21,462 nt of DNA from an uncultured Prevotellaceae bacterium (GTDB taxonomy: Bacteria > Bacteroidota > Bacteroidia > Bacteroidales > Muribaculaceae). Below, one piece after another: positions 1 to 5,321 of the stretch. The position numbers were made by a program, and so were the translations under genes. Each line of letters opens with the position of its first letter. The first letter of the stretch is position 1. Location: the NCBI GenBank assembly GCA_937916085.1, contig CALGGO010000011.1, positions 1-21,462 of the forward strand, given 5' to 3'. The notes under the pieces were generated by a model. It had not been told where the DNA came from, ran no database searches, and saw only the letters and a list, made by a program, of their open reading frames with translations.

Positions 1-353
1 TGCCTGACCACAAAAAACACATTGTTGCTGTCCCAATGGTTGAGCAGGGCATAATAGATGTTGCGGAACACGCCGCTGTCACGGTTGGCGTTCTGATAAG
101 CCACTGTGGACTTGCTCGGCGCACGGCTGATGCCAAGATGGTTCAAGTTGCCTGTCGCCGACCTCAATCCATTGGAGATGTCACGCACCGAGTCGCATTG
201 AGAAAACTGACAGAACACCATGCTCACGAACTGGCTCCAAGTGTCATAACCCTTGCAGTGCTTGTCTGTGCCTGCTGTCCTGATTATTTTTCTGATAATT
301 TCTTTCGGCAATTTGCCTATTACTTGAGAAAATAGTGTTATCTTTGTACTCAT
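1..353 (-). CDS. IS4-type transposase, N-terminal part (runs off the window)
   Basis: Read on the minus strand from ATG at 353-351, an unbroken frame of 117 codons runs to the window edge, so only the N-terminus is present. The protein begins MSTKITLFSQVIGKLPKEII and contains YDTWSQFVSMVFCQFSQCDS at about residues 36-55 and LGISRAPSKSTVAYQNANRD at 73-92. This is the pattern of the DUF4372 domain that starts many IS4-family transposases in Bacteroidales: a conserved Trp/Gln/Phe helix, 'CQF', then 'HLGI..AP..ST..YANA.R'. The catalytic DDE part would lie outside the window. The element is inserted in a spacer whose other parts look like the leader and start of a different gene (505-395). The family call rests on remembered motifs, not on a search. 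Confidence 0.75.
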   Translation of the reverse strand, partial: MSTKITLFSQVIGKLPKEIIRKIIRTAGTDKHCKGYDTWSQFVSMVFCQFSQCDSVRDISNGLRSATGNLNHLGISRAPSKSTVAYQNANRDSGVFRNIYYALLNHWDSNNVFFVVR

Positions 354-380
354 AAGAGGGGTGGGTTTATTTGCACTACT

Positions 381-401
381 AAGGTAGTAATTTTCTACCT
401 T
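381..401. repeat. Hairpin in the leader of the transposase gene
   Basis: AAGGTAG (381-387) and CTACCTT (395-401) form a perfect 7-bp stem around a 7-base loop, 28 bases before the transposase start on the minus strand. A second, overlapping pairing is possible: ACTAC (375-379) with GTAGT (384-388). The two stems exclude each other. Inverted repeats near the end of some insertion sequences mask the transposase start in read-through transcripts; whether that happens here is inference. Confidence 0.5.
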
Positions 402-505
402 GAATCAATCCCTCTTATTTCTTTTTTACAAAAATTATTTAGGACAATATTGGTCTCGACCCGAAAAGCGGAAACGAGTGCTGATAGTTGGTTTGTATCA
501 ATCAT
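395..505 (-). pseudogene. Truncated 5' end of a small Bacteroidales gene, cut by the IS
   Basis: On the minus strand a frame opens at ATG 505 and reads MIDTNQLSALVSAFRVETNI, then passes into AT-rich sequence and stops at 395-397 after 36 codons. From memory, hypothetical Bacteroidales proteins begin MIDTNQLSALVSAFRVETEK, so the first 18 residues look genuine and the rest is probably IS end sequence. The break would then lie near 450-455, where the sequence becomes AT-rich on the IS side. A consensus promoter lies 100 bases upstream (637-606). I cannot name the function. The alternative is that the match is chance and this is only spacer. Confidence 0.45.
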
Positions 506-548
506 AATCTTTTGCGATTTTGTTGACAACAATCGTGCAAGCCGAGAG

Positions 549-571
549 CAAACCAAGTTTACTTGAGTTTG
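549..571. repeat. Imperfect palindrome in the leader upstream of the truncated gene
   Basis: CAAACCAAGT (549-558) pairs with ACTTG-A-GTTTG (561-571) around a 2-base loop, with one bulged A at 566. It is flanked by GCCGAG at 541-546 and again at 571-576. Similar 'CTCGG..AAACTTGGTTTGCTCTCG' sequences recur upstream of genes in Bacteroidales, by recollection. It lies in the presumed 5' untranslated part of the minus-strand transcript. Confidence 0.4.
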
Positions 572-605
572 CCGAGGCGCCGCCGATTGAAGCGATATTT
601 ATTTC

Positions 606-637
606 GCAAAAGTAGATTGACAAGTTCACCTCGCAAA
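606..637 (-). promoter_or_regulatory. Bacteroidales promoter pointing left (TTTG-N19-TACTTTTGC)
   Basis: On the minus strand TTTG (637-634) is followed by exactly 19 bases and then TACTTTTGC (614-606). This matches the Bacteroidetes housekeeping sigma consensus TTTG-N19-TAnnTTTGC in every fixed position. Transcription would start near 600 and run through the truncated gene into the transposase. Confidence 0.7.
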
Positions 638-663
638 AGACACGCTGAGAAGGAAAATATTCG

Positions 664-671
664 TACCTTTG
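664..671 (+). promoter_or_regulatory. -7 element for the cupin gene
   Basis: TACCTTTG at 664-671 matches the Bacteroidetes -7 box TAnnTTTG and lies 70 bases before the cupin start. No TTTG sits at the ideal distance upstream, so only the -7 half is well supported. The surrounding GAAAATATTCGTACCTTTGC is nearly repeated at 2681-2700 (GAAAATATCCGTACCTTAGC), which supports both as real promoters. It is divergent from the promoter at 637-606. Confidence 0.5.
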
Positions 672-740
672 CAGCGTAATTAGAACGATAAATCGGAATT
701 TGAAAGCCTATTGGTGTCATTCCAAAAAAGAAGTTATTGT

Positions 741-1241
741 ATGGCAACGATCATAAGAAAAGAAGAACGCGATTTCCAGCAGCATCCTGGAAGAATGGAC
801 GGTTGGCGTCTGATGACGGATATGTCCCGACAGAAACGGGGTTTGAATCCACAGTATTTGAACTTTGATATGCGGGAACTGCCTCCTCATCAATACAATT
901 CAGCTTATCACTTCCACCGCTTTGCCGAGGAACTATTCCTGATGCTGACAGGTAGTGCCACACTCCGCACGCCTGATGGATTGACAGAAGTGCATCCGGG
1001 CGACATGCTTTTCTTTGAAGCCGGAGAAACAGGAGCACACCAGCTTTACAATCACACCGACGAACCTTGCACATATCTTGATCTACGCTCATTTATTGGT
1101 CATGACGTTTGCGAGTACCCTGATTCCGGAAAACTTATCCTAATGCCAACGGCAGAGACCTTCTGTAAAGATGAGCAGCACGCTTACTTCGAAGGGGAGC
1201 AGGGAGTGGATACTATCTGGAATAGGCTGAGTAAGCAATAA
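741..1241 (+). CDS. Cupin-domain protein
   Basis: This 166-residue protein is a small single-domain cupin. The first cupin motif is visible as HFH (residues 57-59), Glu63/64 and Gly71. The second is PGD (86-88), His100 and Asn104 in 'PGDMLFFEAGETGAHQLYN'. The two histidines of HFH, a Glu and His100 are the usual metal ligands of the fold, so a divalent metal is likely bound. The substrate cannot be read from the sequence; relatives range from sugar isomerases to binding proteins. I chose ATG 741 over the in-frame ATG at 711 because the extra ten residues (MVSFQKRSYC) do not look conserved and MATI begins the natural domain. The next gene starts 98 bases downstream. The spacer holds a weak hairpin, GGTCT/AGACC, at 1291-1306. 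Confidence 0.75.
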   Translation: MATIIRKEERDFQQHPGRMDGWRLMTDMSRQKRGLNPQYLNFDMRELPPHQYNSAYHFHRFAEELFLMLTGSATLRTPDGLTEVHPGDMLFFEAGETGAHQLYNHTDEPCTYLDLRSFIGHDVCEYPDSGKLILMPTAETFCKDEQHAYFEGEQGVDTIWNRLSKQ

Positions 1242-1339
1242 CGAGTAAATTCCAATTTAGCAAACAAACACATAATATAATTCACTTAAAAAGGTCTTGG
1301 CAGAGACCAGAGCCGCGACTCGAAACACTCCAAGAAAAT

Positions 1340-2281
1340 ATGAAGAAAGTAATGTTTTTATTGGCAGTAGGAGCAATGTGCCTGACAGCCTGCGCCCAGA
1401 AGAAGGGCGGCGAGCGTGGTCCGCGTCAGGGTGGCCACATGGAGATCAACAAAGATTCAGACAGTACGTTTGTGGCCTTGAAAAATGAGACGTTGAAGAA
1501 GTTTAAGCAACTGACTTTCAACGACACTCAGACGGGCAAGACGATGGAGTACAACCTGCTGGTTCCCGAAGGAGCCGAGGCGGGTGAGAAGTTCCCCTTG
1601 GTGCTCTTCATGGCCGATGCCAGCACCGCCGGTAAGGAGGTGACGGCTCCGCTCACGCAGGGCTACGGCGCCTTGGAGTTTGCGTCCGACAGAGACCAGC
1701 AGCTGCATCCGTCTTTTGTGTTGGTTCCGCAATATACCGACTGGGTCGTGCAGGATGACTGGAGCACCACCGACGAGGTGGAGATGACCATACGCTTGCT
1801 TCAGAGCGTTTGCAGCCAGTACAACGTAGATACCAACCGCCTGTATACCACAGGGCAGTCGATGGGTGGCATGATGTCGTTCTACTTCAACATCACCCAT
1901 CCCGACCTCTTTGCCGCCTCACTCTTCGTGAGCAGCCAATGGGACACCTCGAAGATGCAAGACTTCGGACGGAAGCATTTCTTCTACATCGTAGCCGGAG
2001 GCGACCAGAAGGCCTACGGAGGCATGCAAGACCTGGCAAAGGTGCTGAAGGATAATGGCGTTCGCGTTGATTCGGCATCATGGAGTGCCAAACTTCCCAG
2101 TCAAGAGCAGGAGCGATTGGCCGAGCAGCTGATAGCCCGTGGCGGCAACATCAACTTCATCAAGTGGGAAGCAGGAAGCGTGTTGCCAGAAACAGGACGT
2201 GCCATGGAGCACATGGCATCGTTCGACTATGGCTATAAGATTGCCGCGGTCAGAGATTGGCTTTTCAAGCAGAGTAAATAA
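1340..2281 (+). CDS. Lipoprotein esterase (alpha/beta hydrolase, PHB-depolymerase-like)
   Basis: The 313-residue protein opens with a lipoprotein signal peptide, MKKVMFLLAVGAMCLTAC, whose lipobox LTAC puts the acylated cysteine at 18. It should be anchored to the outer membrane. The hydrolase domain follows from about residue 55: 'MEYNLLVPEGAE' (69-80), 'FPLVLFMAD' (85-93) and the nucleophile elbow GQSMGG (172-177) with Ser174 as nucleophile. Asp222 in 'GGDQ' and His291 in 'AMEHMASF' are candidates for the other two triad members. This layout fits the feruloyl-esterase/PHB-depolymerase-like group that removes acyl groups from plant polysaccharides, but the substrate is not determinable here. 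Beside the cupin gene and an aldo/keto reductase stump, it may be left from a small carbohydrate or redox cluster. Confidence 0.75.
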   Translation: MKKVMFLLAVGAMCLTACAQKKGGERGPRQGGHMEINKDSDSTFVALKNETLKKFKQLTFNDTQTGKTMEYNLLVPEGAEAGEKFPLVLFMADASTAGKEVTAPLTQGYGALEFASDRDQQLHPSFVLVPQYTDWVVQDDWSTTDEVEMTIRLLQSVCSQYNVDTNRLYTTGQSMGGMMSFYFNITHPDLFAASLFVSSQWDTSKMQDFGRKHFFYIVAGGDQKAYGGMQDLAKVLKDNGVRVDSASWSAKLPSQEQERLAEQLIARGGNINFIKWEAGSVLPETGRAMEHMASFDYGYKIAAVRDWLFKQSK

Positions 2282-2342
2282 TTAAGGCATTCAATGTCGA
2301 GTCAAGACCAAAGAAAACAAAAGTTAAATCAAATAAACAATA

Positions 2343-2402
2343 ATGAATATGAAGACAATCAAACTGTACAACGGCGTTGAGATTCCGCAGAGTGGGGAAT
2401 AA
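2343..2402 (+). pseudogene. Aldo/keto reductase, N-terminal stump
   Basis: A 19-codon frame reads MNMKTIKLYNGVEIPQSGE and stops. Aldo/keto reductases of gut bacteria commonly begin 'MKTIKLNNGVEMPxLGFGV', so residues 3-17 look like a genuine start whose body (more than 250 residues) is missing. What follows is not reductase sequence but the terminator of tRNA-Phe, so a deletion has joined the two. An alternative start is ATG 2349. The fragment cannot be catalytic. With no search possible, the identification rests on 15 residues. Confidence 0.6.
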
Positions 2403-2416
2403 AAAGGGGGAATACA

Positions 2417-2462
2417 GAAAAAACAAAAATCGCAAGCAGTTGATATGTAACTACTTGCGATT
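2417..2462 (-). terminator. Intrinsic terminator of tRNA-Phe
   Basis: AATCGCAAG (2428-2436) pairs perfectly with CTTGCGATT (2454-2462). The stem continues after one mismatch with AGTT/AACT around a 7-base loop. On the minus strand the hairpin is followed by a T-rich run at 2427-2417. It begins 9 bases after the 3' end of the tRNA. Confidence 0.8.
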
Positions 2463-2470
2463 CAGAGTTG

Positions 2471-2543
2471 TGGTACCTCCAGGATTCGAACCGGGGACAC
2501 ATGGATTTTCAGTCCATTGCTCTACCACCTGAGCTAAGGCACC
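2471..2543 (-). tRNA. tRNA-Phe (anticodon GAA)
   Basis: The minus strand of 2543-2471 folds as a 73-base tRNA. The acceptor stem is GGTGCCT/AGGTACC with one G-U pair, followed by a D arm beginning AGCTCAGGTGG. The anticodon stem is ATGGA/TCCAT with loop CTGAAAA, giving anticodon GAA, and the T arm is CCCCGGTTCGAATCCTGG. The 3' CCA is not encoded, since the bases after the discriminator A read CAA. A promoter (2600-2569) and terminator (2462-2417) bracket it as a single-gene unit. The tRNA 3' end faces the accessory-looking left part of the window. Confidence 0.95.
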
Positions 2544-2568
2544 AACATGGTTTTGCGATTTGCGAGTG

Positions 2569-2600
2569 CAAAGTTACGTCAAGTTTTTGAGATGACCAAA
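2569..2600 (-). promoter_or_regulatory. Promoter of tRNA-Phe (TTTG-N20-TAACTTTG)
   Basis: On the minus strand TTTG (2600-2597), 20 bases and TAACTTTG (2576-2569) fit the Bacteroidetes promoter consensus. The -7 box ends 25 bases before the mature 5' end of the tRNA. Confidence 0.75.
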
Positions 2601-2691
2601 CTTTTTGCGCAAAAAAATCAAATTATATTCTAAAAACGCTCAAAAGTAGAAAAAAACAGACATAATACAGCTCTGTTTAAGAAAATATCCG

Positions 2692-2699
2692 TACCTTAG
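2692..2699 (+). promoter_or_regulatory. Probable -7 element for the DUF2851 gene
   Basis: TACCTTAG differs from TAnnTTTG at one base. It sits in GAAAATATCCGTACCTTAGC, which closely copies the context of the cupin promoter at 652-672. No good -33 box is seen. If used, the transcript would carry a leader of about 270 bases made almost wholly of the tandem array at 2729-2972. Confidence 0.4.
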
Positions 2700-2728
2700 C
2701 AGGTTATTTCGCAAGAAAGCTAGCTTGC

Positions 2729-2972
2729 GGCAAACTAGCGAGCAACGCGAGCGGCAAACTAGCGAGCGTCAGCTTGCGGCAAACTAGCAAGCGTCAGCTT
2801 GCGGCAAACTAGCAAGCGTCAGCTTGCGGCAAACTAGCGAGCACAGCGAGCGGCAAACTAGCGAGCACAGCGAGCGGCAAACTAGCAAGCGTCAGCTTGC
2901 GGCTAACTAGCGAGCACAGCGAGCGGCTAACTAGCGAGCACAGCGAGCGACTAACCAGCGAGCGGCAAAACT
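2729..2972 (+). repeat. 24/25-bp tandem array, about ten units, ending at the DUF2851 start codon
   Basis: Units begin GGCAAACTAGC at 2729, 2753, 2778, 2803, 2828, 2852 and 2876. They continue with GGCTAACTAGC at 2901 and 2925, a partial GACTAACCAGC at 2949, and a final GGCAAAACT that abuts ATG 2973. Two types are mixed. Type A (25 bp) ends GTCAGCTTGC and can form GCAAGC-GTCA-GCTTGC hairpins; type B (24 bp) ends ACAGCGAGC and cannot. The units are adjacent with no spacers, so this is a minisatellite and not a CRISPR array. It is part of the wider spacer-repeat pattern of this window. Confidence 0.95.
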
Positions 2973-4253
2973 ATGGAACAGTTGATGCAATATATATGGC
3001 AACACCGGCTGTGGCGCGCCGACGATATGGTCACCAACGACGGCCGCCACGTGAGAGTCCTCGACCCAGGACTTCTCAACACCGACGCAGGTCCCGACTT
3101 CTTCAACGCCAAAGTGGAGATTGACGGACAGACGTGGGTGGGCAACATCGAGATCCATGTGCGCGCCAGCGACTGGAAACGCCACGGCCACGACAGCAAC
3201 AGCGCCTACGACAGTGTGGTGTTGCATGTGGTCGATAAGGACGACGCGCCAGTCTATCGCACCAACGGCGAGCGCATCCCGCAACTGGTGCTGCAAGTGT
3301 CGCCACTGTTCAACATGAGCTACGACCAACTCATGAACAGCCATCAGGAACTGCCGTGTGCAGCCACCATCGCCACCGTGCCACGCCTGACCATCACCGA
3401 GTGGGTGGAGAGACTCGCCTTTGAGCGATTGCACAACAAGGTGGGACGGGTGCGCGAAATCCTTGAGCTCTACCACGGCAGCTGGGAAGAGGTGTGCTAC
3501 GTCACTGTGGCGAGGAACCTGGGCTTTGGCATCAACAACGAGGCCTTTGAACGACTGGCACGACGCACCCCGCTGCGACTGCTGCACAAGCACAGCGACT
3601 CGCTATTGCAAATCGAAGCGCTGCTCTTTGGGCAAGCTGGCCTGCTCGACCCCTCGGCAGCCGGTGCCGACGACTACTACCGCCACCTGTGTTCGGAGTA
3701 TGCCTTTCTTGCCAACAAATTCTCGCTGCGCCCCATGGAGAGCGAGGCGTGGAAGATGTTCCGCATCAGGCCACAGAACTTCCCTTACCGCCGCATAGCG
3801 ATGCTGGCGCAACACATAGAGGGCGGCTTCAACCTGATGAGCAGGATTCTCGACGCCAACGGCGAGAAAGAGCTGCGCCAGCTCTTCCAGGTGGAGCTCA
3901 CGGGCTACTGGAGCAACCATTTCTCCTTTGGCAAGCCCAACGAGCGTCCCACGTTGGCACTGAGCGGCAAGTCGATAGACATCGTGCTCATCAACACCGT
4001 GGCACCACTCTACTACGCCTACGGCGAGATAACCGGCAACTATGCCCTCATCGACAAGGCGATAAGCCTGCTCGAGAGCCTTAAACCTGAGAGCAACTCG
4101 ATAGTCAAAACATTTGTGGCAGCAGGCATGGAGTGCGACAGCGCGCTCACCTCGCAGGCCCTCATCGAGCTCCGCCGCAGCTACTGCGACGCCCGCAAGT
4201 GCATCTACTGCAAGATTGGGCACCGCCTGCTGAGCGAGAGCGCACACCGATAA
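2973..4253 (+). CDS. DUF2851 family protein
   Basis: This 426-residue protein matches the DUF2851 family, found almost only in Bacteroidetes and of unknown function. Visible family motifs near the N-terminus are DPGLLNTDAGPDF (31-43), GNIEIH (57-62), SDW (66-68), HGH (71-73) and YDSVVLHV (79-86). The cluster of His, Asp and Glu resembles a metal-dependent nuclease-like active site, but that is inference. The C-terminus carries a small cysteine motif, YCDARKCIYCKIG, also typical of the family. The length is normal and the frame intact. ATG 2973 follows directly on the last unit of the tandem array, and no in-frame alternative precedes the first motif. It has no obvious operon partner; the next gene begins 48 bases on. 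Confidence 0.85.
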   Translation: MEQLMQYIWQHRLWRADDMVTNDGRHVRVLDPGLLNTDAGPDFFNAKVEIDGQTWVGNIEIHVRASDWKRHGHDSNSAYDSVVLHVVDKDDAPVYRTNGERIPQLVLQVSPLFNMSYDQLMNSHQELPCAATIATVPRLTITEWVERLAFERLHNKVGRVREILELYHGSWEEVCYVTVARNLGFGINNEAFERLARRTPLRLLHKHSDSLLQIEALLFGQAGLLDPSAAGADDYYRHLCSEYAFLANKFSLRPMESEAWKMFRIRPQNFPYRRIAMLAQHIEGGFNLMSRILDANGEKELRQLFQVELTGYWSNHFSFGKPNERPTLALSGKSIDIVLINTVAPLYYAYGEITGNYALIDKAISLLESLKPESNSIVKTFVAAGMECDSALTSQALIELRRSYCDARKCIYCKIGHRLLSESAHR

Positions 4254-4301
4254 CAAATTAACAAACAAATCAATAACTACTTTATTAAAACTACAAACAA
4301 C

Positions 4302-5255
4302 ATGAAAAAAGTTCTATTAATGGCAGCAATTTCGTGCCTGGGACTGATGAGTGCCCACGCCGAGACTGTGGTGCCGCTATCTTATGGTAATTTCGACCAG
4401 TGGATCACACGACACATTAAGGAGTCGGCAGTCCTCGGAGGCCAAGAGAAAAAGGTTTTTGAGATTGGACCAAAGCAAGTCATCAATGGCGCTAAAGCCT
4501 ATAACAATATGGGCGGCTCTCCATGGGCAACCAGCAACATTCTTGCCAAGGTAATGGGCATTGTGAAAACCAGCAATGCCGTGTTCCCCGACGTTCACGG
4601 AAACGGATTCTGTGCTAAGCTCACCACCATGATTGAGCACTGCAAAGCCGTGGGAGTCATCAACGTGGATGTACTGGTATCGGGCACTATCTTCATGGGA
4701 CAGATGATGGAGCCGGTGAGCAGCACCAAGAACCCTTACAGCAAGATGAACATGGGTGTGCCATTCACCAAAAGGCCTAATTTCCTGCAATTTGACTACA
4801 AAGTGAATGTTCCTTCGGGACAGAGAATCTACTCTAGCGGCTTCGGAAGCAAGAAGAACCTCCCTGGACAAGACTACGCCGAGGTATTCATCCTCTTGCA
4901 ACGCCGCTGGGAAGACAGCAAGGGCAACCTACACGCCGCACGCGTGGGCACCGGCCGCCAACGCTTTGGAAAGACTGTTGCCAACTGGATAAACAAGCAC
5001 CGCATCCCCATCTGGTATGGTGACATCACCAAACACGCTGGCTACCAGTCCTACATGGGCCTCATCCCCAAAGAAAAGTCCTACTATGCCAAGAACAGCA
5101 AAGGCAAGATGGTTCCCGTTATCGAGGAGAAATGGGATGACGCCAACGCCACTCCCACCCACATCATCGTGATGGCATCCTCGGGCTGCGGCACTGCCTA
5201 CACCGGCACCCCCGGCATGGCGCTGTGGATCGACAACATCTCGCTGGTGTATTGA
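4302..5255 (+). CDS. Secreted PCMD-domain protein
   Basis: The 317-residue protein has a cleavable signal peptide, MKKVLLMAAISCLGLMSAHA, with probable cleavage after residue 20 (AHA-E). The rest resembles the PCMD domain ('putative carbohydrate metabolism domain'), a beta-sandwich module of exported Bacteroidales proteins. Its marks here are GFCAKLTT (102-109), LVSGTIFMG (125-133), GVPFTKRPN (152-160), LQFDYKV (162-168) and the C-terminal GTPGMALWIDNISLVY, a jelly-roll-like final strand. No catalytic residues are known for this domain. A role in binding or handling glycans at the cell surface is a family-level guess. No lipobox is seen, so it is probably periplasmic or secreted. A 6-bp hairpin overlaps its stop codon. 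Confidence 0.75.
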   Translation: MKKVLLMAAISCLGLMSAHAETVVPLSYGNFDQWITRHIKESAVLGGQEKKVFEIGPKQVINGAKAYNNMGGSPWATSNILAKVMGIVKTSNAVFPDVHGNGFCAKLTTMIEHCKAVGVINVDVLVSGTIFMGQMMEPVSSTKNPYSKMNMGVPFTKRPNFLQFDYKVNVPSGQRIYSSGFGSKKNLPGQDYAEVFILLQRRWEDSKGNLHAARVGTGRQRFGKTVANWINKHRIPIWYGDITKHAGYQSYMGLIPKEKSYYAKNSKGKMVPVIEEKWDDANATPTHIIVMASSGCGTAYTGTPGMALWIDNISLVY

Positions 5256-5297
5256 TCGGCTTCGCCGATGATTAGGGATTAAGGATTAGAGATTAGT
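5255..5297 (+). repeat. Small hairpin followed by four GATTAGN heptads
   Basis: ATCGGC (5255-5260) and GCCGAT (5264-5269) form a 6-bp hairpin with loop TTC starting on the last base of the stop codon. It has no T run, so it is not a convincing terminator. Four tandem heptads follow: GATTAGG, GATTAAG, GATTAGA and GATTAGT (5270-5297). They end 24 bases before mutS. Confidence 0.7.
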
Positions 5298-5321
5298 GAA
5301 AGTCGCATAAAAACAAACACT

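Noticed and set aside
36..335. 99-codon plus-strand open frame at the left edge
   Set aside because: It is antisense to a frame with clear IS4-type transposase motifs; its own protein has no recognisable features.
559..747. 62-codon minus-strand frame ahead of the cupin gene
   Set aside because: It overlaps the divergent promoters and the cupin start, and the protein has no recognisable features.
1297..1488. 63-codon plus-strand frame overlapping the esterase start
   Set aside because: It is out of frame with the lipoprotein, which has a clear signal peptide and lipobox.
2729..2972. CRISPR array
   Set aside because: Units of 24/25 bp are contiguous with no unique spacers, and no cas gene is present.
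2897..3124. Repeat protein with RLTSEHSE units read from the tandem array
   Set aside because: The frame arises because 24 is a multiple of three for the last units only; 25-bp units break it, and it overlaps the DUF2851 gene out of frame.
5255..5269. Terminator after the PCMD-domain gene
   Set aside because: It is a 6-bp hairpin with no following T run.
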